NCBI GenBank assembly: GCA_002292405.1
Contig: DBBW01000024.1
Coordinates: 9,436-73,435 of the forward strand
Reading direction: 5' to 3'
Source: Flavobacteriales bacterium UBA974
Lineage (GTDB): Bacteria > Bacteroidota > Bacteroidia > Flavobacteriales_D > Sanyastnellaceae
DNA: 64,000 bases
The position numbers and the translations under genes were made by a program. Of this stretch, positions 38,916 to 46,102 are shown in pieces. The notes below the pieces were generated by a model. It worked only from the letters and a program-made list of their open reading frames with translations. It was not told the DNA's origin and did not search any database. Positions within the stretch are counted from its first letter, which is position 1. Each line of letters starts with the position of its first letter.

Positions 38916-40487
38916 GTGAAAAAATCATTCCTGCAAGTTACTCCATTCGTGCAAATAATCTTGTTTGCAATTCTTAGATTTTCCGTAATTAACAATTCTA
39001 CATTATCAGCCCAAACTGCGCCAGAAACGATCAATGCCATCCGCATAGCCGAAGTGGAACAACCCATTCAGACTCTATCAGCATCGCATGACGTAAACAA
39101 CAACGACCTACTAATCGTTGGGCACGATGGTGTAGTGCATTACTGGGAACCTATTTCTGGCGTACGCGAAACGCCATTTTTAGATTTGGGAATGAATGGG
39201 ATGAATATATTAGACTTCGGTGAGAATCCGGAACAAGGGCTTAATGGCATGACCCTCGACCCAGGTTTTGAAGAAAATGGACTGGTGTATGTGATTTACA
39301 ACGGTTACCGTCCAGACGGTACAGGTGAGATTATCGACGAGCGAATTCTGTGTTTCGGAACTGTGGAAGATCACAGTATTGTGGACACCTCAGTTTGGTA
39401 TGAAGTTTTAGAGTTGGTTCAGCCGGATCAAGGTCACAATGGTGGCCAAATACTTTTTGGCCCAGACAACTTCCTCTATATCTCTACTGGAGATGGCGGA
39501 TCCACAGGTACAGGTGTTTCAGGTGGCGGGTCTAATGGCGATGACCACGGTACCATAGGAAATGCTCAAAGCCTAGAGTCTTTGTTAGGTAAGATTCTAC
39601 GAATCGAACCCCATGGACTAGAGCCATATACCATACCCAAGAGCAATCCGTTTGTGGGAGTGGCAGATGTGCGTGAGGAGATTTGGGCTTACGGATTGAG
39701 AAATCCCTGGAGATTTTGCTTCGATAGTGAAAATGGCGACATGTACATTGGGGACGTAGGTGAGGTGGATTGGGAAGAAATACATTACGAGGCCGCAGAG
39801 AGTGAGGGAGGACTTAACTACGGATGGCGCCTGATGGAAGGCCCTGATTGCTATGAGCCCCTGGTAGATTGTGATCCTGATAATGAAACTGAGCAGCCAA
39901 TCTTTGCTTTTCCACACGAGAATGGTCTCTGCAGTGTCATCGGCGGGGTTGTGTATAGAGGTGAAAACATCCCTTCCTTAGAGGGGTATTATATCTTTTC
40001 AGATTATTGTGGATTTGGCGACACACAATTCTTCACTCTAAAAGAAAATGAGAATGGTGAGTGGATAAGCCAAGCGCTTATTATAGATGTTGATGGTGGA
40101 TTTATACCTTGGACAGAATCTAAGTCCGCCTTCGGAGAAGACAATAAAGGTGAAATTTATCTATGTACTCGATTCTTCGTCTACAAACTCTTGTTCGACC
40201 CATTATTTCTACCTGTTCAACCTGGAGGCACAGAAGTGCGCTTCTCACCTAACCCTTCGGGATCTAATTCACTCGTTAAAATTGAACTCGAAGGTGCTGG
40301 AGAAATCTCAAGATTGAGAGTTTTCGATTCAGCTGGTAGGCTAATGCGAGATATGTACCCAACTGAGTCTGGAGATAACACCACATTTTACACAAATGAT
40401 TTTCCTACTGGAGTTTATAGTGTCCACATCGATATTGTGGGACTTGATGACATTCTCTTTGGGAAACTTGTCGTCTTCGGAGAGTGA
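38916..40487 (+). CDS. secreted glucose/sorbosone dehydrogenase-like protein with type IX sorting domain
   Basis: A 523-residue protein with a signal peptide (ending STLSAQ), a six-bladed beta-propeller of the GSDH family (about 45-420), and a type IX C-terminal sorting domain (VRFSPNPSGSNSLVKIEL to LFGKLVVFGE). Family motifs are EQGLNGMTLDPGFEENGLVYVIYN, GQILFGPDNFLYISTGDGGS, SLLGKILRIEP, EEIWAYGLRNPWRFCFD, GDMYIGDVGEVDWEEIHYE and INYGWR-like LNYGWRLMEG. Related enzymes use PQQ and oxidise aldoses, but many family members with this architecture have no tested activity. The propeller would act at the cell surface. The GTG at 38916 gives MKKSFLQVTPF, a sensible signal-peptide start. Confidence 0.88.
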   Translation: MKKSFLQVTPFVQIILFAILRFSVINNSTLSAQTAPETINAIRIAEVEQPIQTLSASHDVNNNDLLIVGHDGVVHYWEPISGVRETPFLDLGMNGMNILDFGENPEQGLNGMTLDPGFEENGLVYVIYNGYRPDGTGEIIDERILCFGTVEDHSIVDTSVWYEVLELVQPDQGHNGGQILFGPDNFLYISTGDGGSTGTGVSGGGSNGDDHGTIGNAQSLESLLGKILRIEPHGLEPYTIPKSNPFVGVADVREEIWAYGLRNPWRFCFDSENGDMYIGDVGEVDWEEIHYEAAESEGGLNYGWRLMEGPDCYEPLVDCDPDNETEQPIFAFPHENGLCSVIGGVVYRGENIPSLEGYYIFSDYCGFGDTQFFTLKENENGEWISQALIIDVDGGFIPWTESKSAFGEDNKGEIYLCTRFFVYKLLFDPLFLPVQPGGTEVRFSPNPSGSNSLVKIELEGAGEISRLRVFDSAGRLMRDMYPTESGDNTTFYTNDFPTGVYSVHIDIVGLDDILFGKLVVFGE

Positions 40488-40494
40488 ACAATCG

Positions 40495-40878
40495 TTAAGG
40501 ACAGGGGCAGTTTTCTACGTCTCTCAGAACAACACTCGTGACAACACTAGCTGTATCTGTAATAAGGTAAGTAGCGAATTTAACTACTCCGCTTCCTTCT
40601 ATAAAGTATCGGCGTGGTTTTTCTCTCGGTCCGCTTTTACCAAAGTTTACATCTCCCAATCTCGCTAGATCCGCTAGATCACTCACGGTAAGATTACCAC
40701 ATTTAAGAACACATTGCGCTCCTGTATCTGCCATAATTCCAGCCATCGCTATCTCCTTACTAATTCTGTTTGTGGGTAGCCAATCCATACACGCGCGTTC
40801 TGAAAACATTACCCAAGTAAGACCTATACCTACCATTACACCGATAAGGTACTTAGAAAGACGATTTAAAAAATTCAT
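40495..40878 (-). CDS. conserved small membrane-anchored protein of unknown function
   Basis: A 127-residue protein with a single N-terminal helix (YLIGVMVGIGLTWVMF) and a short soluble part. RACMDWLPTNRISKEIA follows the helix and looks like a motif known from other Flavobacteriales proteins (recalled, not checked). Three further cysteines (CVLKCG, CPCP at the C-terminus) stand out. I do not recognise a function. It converges with the dehydrogenase gene at seven bases and is divergent from the ABC unit. TAGTTTTG lies four bases before its ATG, so a leaderless message is predicted. Confidence 0.7.
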   Translation of the reverse strand: MNFLNRLSKYLIGVMVGIGLTWVMFSERACMDWLPTNRISKEIAMAGIMADTGAQCVLKCGNLTVSDLADLARLGDVNFGKSGPREKPRRYFIEGSGVVKFATYLITDTASVVTSVVLRDVENCPCP

Positions 40879-40882
40879 TCGG

Positions 40883-40890
40883 CAAAACTA
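40883..40890 (-). promoter_or_regulatory. -7 box of the 40878 gene, leaderless spacing
   Basis: On the minus strand TAGTTTTG, a full TAnnTTTG match, is followed by CCGA and the ATG. Confidence 0.6.
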
Positions 40891-40914
40891 CATTAAACTC
40901 CCTGTCTCTAACCT

Positions 40915-40922
40915 TAACTTCG
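40915..40922 (+). promoter_or_regulatory. candidate -7 box of the ABC transporter unit, leaderless spacing
   Basis: TAACTTCG (one mismatch to TAnnTTTG) is followed by TTAT and the ATG at 40927. Together with the minus-strand box, two promoters share the 48-base gap. Confidence 0.5.
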
Positions 40923-40926
40923 TTAT

Positions 40927-41583
40927 ATGATTGCAGCGAGTGATTTAAAATTTTCCTATTCCGGAACAACTTCATTAGAGTTTCCAGATTTCAAGTGTCA
41001 AAGCGGCAATAAGCTACTACTTATTGGAAATTCTGGTACCGGAAAAACAACTCTTCTTCATTTATTATGCGGACTGCTTAGGCCTGATTCAGGATCTATG
41101 CAAGTTGCCGGTTTAGACATCAATACATTAAGTGACAGAGAGCTCGATAAGTTTAGGGGGCGTGAACTCGGAATTGTATTCCAACAATCGTACTTCGTTC
41201 AAAGCTTAACCGTTGCAGAAAATCTAGCACTCCCAACGATGCTCACGGGGTCTAACATTACTGCCGAAGAGTTAAAAGTTCGGACCCATGAATTACTCGA
41301 CAGTCTAGGTGTAGAACATAAATTCGACAGTTACCCTAAATATTTAAGTGTGGGTGAACAACAACGAGCATCAATAGCTAGAGCTCTAGTTCACAAACCA
41401 TCTGTCGTTTTTGCAGATGAGCCGACATCAGCACTGGACGATAAAAGCACAGAATCTGTCATTCGATTGCTCGAAGAAGAAACTGAAAAAGTCGGTGCAA
41501 GCTTAATTATCGTCACCCACGATTCAAGGCTCAAAACCAGATATAAAGACCGAGTTGAACTTCAACCGCTAAAAACCGCCTAA
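40927..41583 (+). CDS. ABC transporter ATP-binding protein, LolD/MacB-like
   Basis: A 218-residue ATPase of the type that powers FtsX-domain permeases rather than solute pores. Motifs are Walker A GNSGTGKTTLL, Q-loop FQQSY, signature LSVGEQQRASIARAL, Walker B VVFADEP and the H-loop VTHD. Its stop overlaps the permease start by one base, and the permease overlaps the DUF3299 gene by four bases, a tight three-gene operon. Lipoprotein release (LolD) is one possibility, but the DUF3299 partner and the permease sequence point to a different, metal-related group (see findings). Confidence 0.93.
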   Translation: MIAASDLKFSYSGTTSLEFPDFKCQSGNKLLLIGNSGTGKTTLLHLLCGLLRPDSGSMQVAGLDINTLSDRELDKFRGRELGIVFQQSYFVQSLTVAENLALPTMLTGSNITAEELKVRTHELLDSLGVEHKFDSYPKYLSVGEQQRASIARALVHKPSVVFADEPTSALDDKSTESVIRLLEEETEKVGASLIIVTHDSRLKTRYKDRVELQPLKTA

Positions 41584-42779
41584 TGAGACTATCCTATATA
41601 GCAAGGCGAAACCTAGCCGCAAAACCTCTTCAGACTGCATTAAGTGCTATTCTACTTGCTTTTGGAGTGGGGATGGTGAGCCTTATGATGCTCGCTGAAA
41701 AGCAGATGACGGAGCAGTTCGAAAGAAATATTAAGGATATAGATCTCGTACTCGGAGCTAAAGGAAGCCCACTTCAGCTCATTCTAGCTAATGTTTATCA
41801 CATCGATGCGCCCACTGGAAACATCTCGCTTGCAGAAGCGGAGAAGGTGATGCGTAATCCATACATAGAATCAGGGATTCCGCTCGCATATGGTGACAAT
41901 TACATGAGTTACCGAATCGTTGGAACAAACGAGTCTTACCCCAACCACTATGGAGCGAAGATGGATGAAGGTTTGTTTTGGTCTGACACATTCGAAGTAA
42001 CGATAGGCGCTACAGTGGCGGCAAAAACCGGTTTGGAAGTTGGGAGCACTTTTTTCAGCGCCCACGGATTAACAGACGGTACAGACGTCCATGATGATAA
42101 GGCCTTCACTGTTGTTGGGATACTCGAAAAAAGCAATTCCGTAATTGACCAACTGTTACTTACAAGTATAGAGAGTATCTGGGGTGTTCACTCTGAACAA
42201 GACGATGAACTACTGTCCTCTGAAGAGCTTTACGCATCGAGAGAGATCACAGCCGTACTCTTAAAGAAACGTAACCCCATGGCAATCCTCACTCTACCTA
42301 ATCTACTTAGAGAGACCAGTATGCAGGTTGCCCTGCCAGCAATAGAAATTAATAGATTAAACCAACAGTTTGGAATTGGTGCTGCGACCCTCAGAGCTAT
42401 CGCACTTCTGATTATGGCGCTCAGCTTTGCGAGTATATTCATCTCTGTTTTTGACAATATGCAAGCTCGCAGGTATGAACTAGCCCTCATGCGAACCATG
42501 GGAGGCACACCTGGAACCCTTTACAAACTCCTGCTTTTAGAAGGCGGACTTCTGAGCCTTGGCGGAACTATTCTTGGATTGCTTATCAGTCGAATAGGTC
42601 TATTTACACTTGCCTCAGCCGTTGAAAATAAATTTCAATACGATCTGGGAAACCTAGGCCTTCTCACATCTGAAATTTACCTCGCATTAGGAGCTACCTT
42701 TGTAGGGCTCATCGCAGCAGCTCTTCCCGCATTCAAAACGCTGCGTTTAGATATTTCTAAAACTCTCTCAAGCGAATGA
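41583..42779 (+). CDS. ABC transporter permease, FtsX/MacB domain
   Basis: A 398-residue membrane protein with an N-terminal helix (about 20-40), a large periplasmic MacB-PCD-like domain (about 45-270) and three C-terminal FtsX helices (about 275-305, 325-355, 365-385), ending ALPAFKTLRLDISKTLSSE. The periplasmic start DIDLVLGAKGSPLQLILANVYHIDAPTGNI is distinctive and recalls the permeases encoded next to DUF3299 in Gammaproteobacteria. It works with the ATPase one base upstream. Cargo is unknown; MacB-type machines move substrates mechanically within the periplasm rather than across the inner membrane. Confidence 0.88.
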   Translation: MRLSYIARRNLAAKPLQTALSAILLAFGVGMVSLMMLAEKQMTEQFERNIKDIDLVLGAKGSPLQLILANVYHIDAPTGNISLAEAEKVMRNPYIESGIPLAYGDNYMSYRIVGTNESYPNHYGAKMDEGLFWSDTFEVTIGATVAAKTGLEVGSTFFSAHGLTDGTDVHDDKAFTVVGILEKSNSVIDQLLLTSIESIWGVHSEQDDELLSSEELYASREITAVLLKKRNPMAILTLPNLLRETSMQVALPAIEINRLNQQFGIGAATLRAIALLIMALSFASIFISVFDNMQARRYELALMRTMGGTPGTLYKLLLLEGGLLSLGGTILGLLISRIGLFTLASAVENKFQYDLGNLGLLTSEIYLALGATFVGLIAAALPAFKTLRLDISKTLSSE

Positions 42780-43375
42780 TGAATCTTAAAAAACCCAGTA
42801 CCACTATCCTTCATTCAAGTTGGATTGTGTCTGCAATGGCCCTTTTCGCTGTTGTTTCTCTCGACTGGAGTAGCATGTGTCATCCGTCCCCTGAAGGTGT
42901 AGCTATTAAAAACCAAATCCGTAATGTTCAAACAGCAAAATCCTTATCAACTTCAAATACTATAGCATCAACTTCTATCGGATTGGAGAGCTATACTGAG
43001 CTCACTTGGAAAGACTTGACAGATGTTGAATTTCAAGATGTGTATGTAGATGAATTGGATGCCTACTATTGGAAACCCATATTTGGCCCTCTTGTAAAAG
43101 ATTTAGAAGGAGGTAAATTCTATATCACAGGCTATGTTATTCCAGTTGATATTGACGAAGACTTCTATGTTCTTAGTAGATACCCATTTGCTAATTGCTT
43201 TTTCTGTGGTGGAGCCGGCCCAGAAACCGTGATCGATTTACAATTCGAAGGGCACTCTCCCCGAGAATATGCTACCGATGAAAGGTTGTCATTTGCAGGA
43301 GAGCTAAAGCTCAATGCGGATGATGTGTACCAGATGAATTACATCTTAGTTGGGGCTCATGAGCACACTCCCTGA
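42776..43375 (+). CDS. DUF3299 domain-containing exported protein
   Basis: A 199-residue protein with an N-terminal membrane anchor or uncleaved signal (HSSWIVSAMALFAVVSL). The C-terminal DUF3299 domain (about 105-199) shows the OB-like strands KFYITGYVIPVDIDEDFYVLSRYPFANCFFCGGAGPETVIDLQF, with the conserved NCFFCGGAGPE motif, and closes in ILVGAHEHTP. The Cys pair and the His residues near the end could bind metal, which is inference. It overlaps the permease gene by four bases. In Vibrio cholerae a DUF3299 gene lies in the zinc-regulated zrg cluster with an ABC ATPase and permease, a recalled association. Confidence 0.85.
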   Translation: MMNLKKPSTTILHSSWIVSAMALFAVVSLDWSSMCHPSPEGVAIKNQIRNVQTAKSLSTSNTIASTSIGLESYTELTWKDLTDVEFQDVYVDELDAYYWKPIFGPLVKDLEGGKFYITGYVIPVDIDEDFYVLSRYPFANCFFCGGAGPETVIDLQFEGHSPREYATDERLSFAGELKLNADDVYQMNYILVGAHEHTP

Positions 43376-43431
43376 TACACGTCAGTCCCTTTTGTGATAA
43401 CTTTTGATTATTTTATATATGCATTGCACAC

Positions 43432-43439
43432 TATTTTTG
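43432..43439 (+). promoter_or_regulatory. -7 box of the 65-residue protein gene
   Basis: TATTTTTG is a full TAnnTTTG match. A TTTG sits 25 bases upstream (43403-43406), a little far for a -33 element. The implied leader to the ATG at 43486 is about 43 bases. Confidence 0.5.
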
Positions 43440-43485
43440 GAACTTGTTCGTTGGAATAAGGAAACAAATAGACCTATCAAATGCA

Positions 43486-43683
43486 ATGCTAGAATTTTGT
43501 AAATCGGTACTCTCTAAAGTCAGTTTTGATCGCGCTTTATTCGCAAAAGAATTGAAGAAAAGTGTTCGTTGGCAAAAAAAATCAGAAATCCAAAACTTAA
43601 AAGATTGGTGCCTCAACCGTTATGGCGAGGTGTATGGAGATGTAATTCTCTCCACATTTTCAAACCAAGCCCTCATTGCATGA
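43486..43683 (+). CDS. conserved small protein of unknown function, 65 residues
   Basis: A short acidic/basic helical protein (MLEFCKSVLSKVSFDRALFAKEL..., ending TFSNQALIA). I recall very similar small proteins in many Bacteroidota with the pattern MLxFCK-L-KVSFD--LF-KEL-KA-W and W-C-x-R(Y/F)G; none has a known role. The in-frame ATG at 43486 starts this conserved part, whereas the longer frame from TTG at 43444 adds 14 residues outside it. It has its own promoter and its stop codon lies inside the terminator hairpin, so it is a monocistronic unit. Confidence 0.75.
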   Translation: MLEFCKSVLSKVSFDRALFAKELKKSVRWQKKSEIQNLKDWCLNRYGEVYGDVILSTFSNQALIA

Positions 43684-43694
43684 GGGCTTTTTTC
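43667..43694 (+). terminator. Rho-independent terminator overlapping a stop codon
   Basis: A perfect ten-base stem, AAGCCCTCAT/ATGAGGGCTT, closes on TGC and runs into T6. The TGA stop of the 65-residue protein is at the base of the descending arm. This is the clearest terminator in the window. Confidence 0.9.
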
Positions 43695-43729
43695 TTGCCT
43701 AATAAACTTCAAGTAAATCTATTTCGAAA

Positions 43730-44938
43730 ATGAGAGTCGCAATAATTGGAGGAGGCGCAGCCGGTTTCTTTTCTGCATTGTCTGTTAAAGAACACCACCC
43801 AAATTCAAAAGTGACAATTTTTGAGAAATCTAATAAACTGCTCTCAAAAGTAAAAGTTTCTGGTGGAGGTCGGTGCAATGTCACCCACGCGTGTTTCAGT
43901 CCCAGCAAACTATCCAAGTCGTATCCTCGTGGAGGGAAACACCTTAAAAAAGCATTTTCCGTATTCCAAACTAAAGACACAATTGAGTGGTTTTCTCGGA
44001 GAGGAGTCGAGTTAAAAGCAGAGGAAGATGGCAGGATGTTCCCCACTACGGACAACTCTCAAACAATCATTGATTGTTTCCTAAAAGAAGCATCCCAGAA
44101 GAATATAAAAATTCTAGAACAGTCGCCAATTAGAAAAATAGTTCCAGAAAAAGAAGGTTATACATTACACTTAGAGGGCACATCGGAGCATTTTAACAAA
44201 GTTATTATCGCAACGGGAGGGAGTCCTAAAATGAACGAATTTTACTGGCTACAACAACTCGGACACTCCATTTCGCCTCCCCTTCCTTCGCTCTTCACTT
44301 TTAACATTCCAAGCGATCAAGTAAAGATTCTAATGGGCTTGGTCGTCGAAAATGCAACCGTACGTATTCAGGGAACAAAGCTTTCACATTCCGGGCCAGT
44401 ATTAATAACTCATTGGGGAATGAGTGGACCCGCTATTTTAAAACTCTCAGCGTGGGGAGCTCGCGAGCTTGCAGAAAACAACTACAACTTTAACATTCAA
44501 ATAAACTGGTTGTCTATTAAAAGCGACGAAGATGCTAACGAAATTATAGACAATGAGTTGCCTCATATGAGAAAGAAAAAAATAATGAATGCCTGTCCTT
44601 TCGAGCTTCCTAATCGGATGTGGAAATTTTTACTAGAAAAAGTTGGGATAAATCCTGATTCTGTTTGGCTTGAACTTTCAAAAAAAAATCGCAACAAATT
44701 ACTCAACATCTTACTCAACGATATTTACGAGGTCAAAGGGAAAACGACTTTTAAAGAAGAATTCGTCACATGCGGCGGTATAAAACTCTCAGATATCAGT
44801 TTCACATCAATGGAAAGTCGCGTCTGTAAAAATCTCTATTTCGCTGGTGAAGTCCTAGATATAGATGGAATAACAGGCGGCTTTAATTTCCAAGGGGCAT
44901 GGACTACAGGATACATCGCAGGTAAACTTCAATCGTAA
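43730..44938 (+). CDS. HI0933/BaiN-family NAD(P)/FAD-dependent oxidoreductase
   Basis: A 402-residue soluble flavoprotein with the FAD-binding GGGAAGFFSA loop at the N-terminus, FEKSNKLLSKVKVSGGGRCNVTH (family signature), VIIATGGSPK, and the C-terminal FAD-binding FAGEVLDIDGITGGFNFQGAWTTGYIAGKL. Length fits the HI0933 family (about 390-420). Members include BaiN, acting on bile acids in gut bacteria, but most have no known substrate, and a bile-acid role is not implied here. It follows the terminator and its promoter is unclear (TATTTCG lies just before the start). Confidence 0.88.
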   Translation: MRVAIIGGGAAGFFSALSVKEHHPNSKVTIFEKSNKLLSKVKVSGGGRCNVTHACFSPSKLSKSYPRGGKHLKKAFSVFQTKDTIEWFSRRGVELKAEEDGRMFPTTDNSQTIIDCFLKEASQKNIKILEQSPIRKIVPEKEGYTLHLEGTSEHFNKVIIATGGSPKMNEFYWLQQLGHSISPPLPSLFTFNIPSDQVKILMGLVVENATVRIQGTKLSHSGPVLITHWGMSGPAILKLSAWGARELAENNYNFNIQINWLSIKSDEDANEIIDNELPHMRKKKIMNACPFELPNRMWKFLLEKVGINPDSVWLELSKKNRNKLLNILLNDIYEVKGKTTFKEEFVTCGGIKLSDISFTSMESRVCKNLYFAGEVLDIDGITGGFNFQGAWTTGYIAGKLQS

Positions 44939-44993
44939 TTGGTTTTTATTTTCATCAATACATCTTCCTGGGTTCAACTCGACACAGATCTAC

Positions 44994-46025
44994 CTATTCA
45001 AACAGACTCCCAGACCTGGCACTTGGTGTCCGCCCTAGATGTTCAAAAGCTGCCTTGGTCGCTTGTCTCCCTCTTGGAGTTCTCATGAGCAAACCTTCCT
45101 GGATCAAAAATGGTTCGTACACCTCCTCAAGCGTTCCTGAATTCTCACTAATTGCAGTAGCAAGTGTAGTCATCCCTACAGGGCCTCCAGCAAATTTATC
45201 GATAAGAGCTGTCAAAATTCTGTTGTCCATCTCATCAAGACCCCTTTTGTCAACCTGTAAAGCATCAAGAGCATATTCAGTCACAGAAGATGTAATCGAA
45301 CCATCACCTTTAATCTGTGCAAAATCTCTTACCCGTCTCAAAAGCGCGTTAGCAATCCTAGGCGTTCCCCTACTCCTTGAGGCAATCTCATAAGCTGCTG
45401 CAGCTTCATGTTTAATCTGTAGTATCCCCGCCGATCTTTCTACAATATCTGTGAGCGTCTTTGAATCATAATATTGAAGTCTTAGATTTATCCCAAACCT
45501 TGCTCTAAGGGGTGATGTTAGAAGACCTGACCTTGTCGTTGCCCCGATAAGCGTAAATGGATTAATATCAATCTGAACAGTTCGAGCGTTGGGCCCTGTA
45601 TCAATAACAAGATCAATTCTATAGTCTTCCATAGCGCTATATAGATATTCTTCTACAATAGAGCTAAGCCTGTGAATTTCATCAATAAATAAAATGTCGT
45701 TTTCTTCAAGGCTTGTGAGTAAACCTGCAAGATCACCTGGCTTATCCAATACAGGGCCCGATGTGGTCCTGATATTCACACCCATCTCGTTTGCAATAAT
45801 GTATGCTAAGGTCGTCTTCCCAAGGCCAGGAGGTCCGTGAAGTAGTACATGATCTAGTGCTTCATCTCTCTGTTTTGCAGCAGCAACGAATATCTGGAGA
45901 TTGTCCATAGCAGCCCTCTGACCAGTAAAATCTTCAAAATGTGCCGGTCTTAATACTTGCTCAAATTCACTGTCTGTATTCTGAGAAGAATTGTCTCTCA
46001 TATCAAAATCTTCATTGGGCTCCAT
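44994..46025 (-). CDS. ruvB: Holliday junction branch migration DNA helicase RuvB
   Basis: RuvB is the hexameric AAA+ motor that pumps DNA through RuvA-bound junctions. The 343 residues (from ATG 46025) show [12 protein letters not shown], Walker [12 protein letters not shown], Walker [10 protein letters not shown], the sensor [37 protein letters not shown], and the C-terminal winged helix ending in [20 protein letters not shown] chose ATG 46025 (MEPNEDFD) over an upstream start at 46049 because the upstream stretch contains the terminator hairpin of the oxidase operon. TACCTTGC lies five bases before this ATG. It is transcribed separately from ctaD. Confidence 0.95.
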   Translation of the reverse strand: MEPNEDFDMRDNSSQNTDSEFEQVLRPAHFEDFTGQRAAMDNLQIFVAAAKQRDEALDHVLLHGPPGLGKTTLAYIIANEMGVNIRTTSGPVLDKPGDLAGLLTSLEENDILFIDEIHRLSSIVEEYLYSAMEDYRIDLVIDTGPNARTVQIDINPFTLIGATTRSGLLTSPLRARFGINLRLQYYDSKTLTDIVERSAGILQIKHEAAAAYEIASRSRGTPRIANALLRRVRDFAQIKGDGSITSSVTEYALDALQVDKRGLDEMDNRILTALIDKFAGGPVGMTTLATAISENSGTLEEVYEPFLIQEGLLMRTPRGRQATKAAFEHLGRTPSARSGSLFE

Positions 46026-46046
46026 GAGTGCAAGGTAATCTAAAAG

Positions 46047-46078
46047 CAAAAAACCCTTCGAAAAATTCCGAAGGGTTC
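46047..46078 (-). terminator. Rho-independent terminator of the act-cta respiratory cluster
   Basis: On the minus strand a nine-base stem (AACCCTTCG/CGAAGGGTT) with an eight-base loop is followed by TTTTTT. It lies between the ctaD stop and the ruvB start. Confidence 0.85.
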
Positions 46079-46102
46079 TTACTATTTTATCTAATATAAC
46101 GT

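Noticed and set aside
43730..44938. Bile-acid reductase BaiN as the specific function of the flavoprotein
   Set aside because: The family is broad; the surrounding genes give no sign of steroid metabolism, so only the family name is supported.
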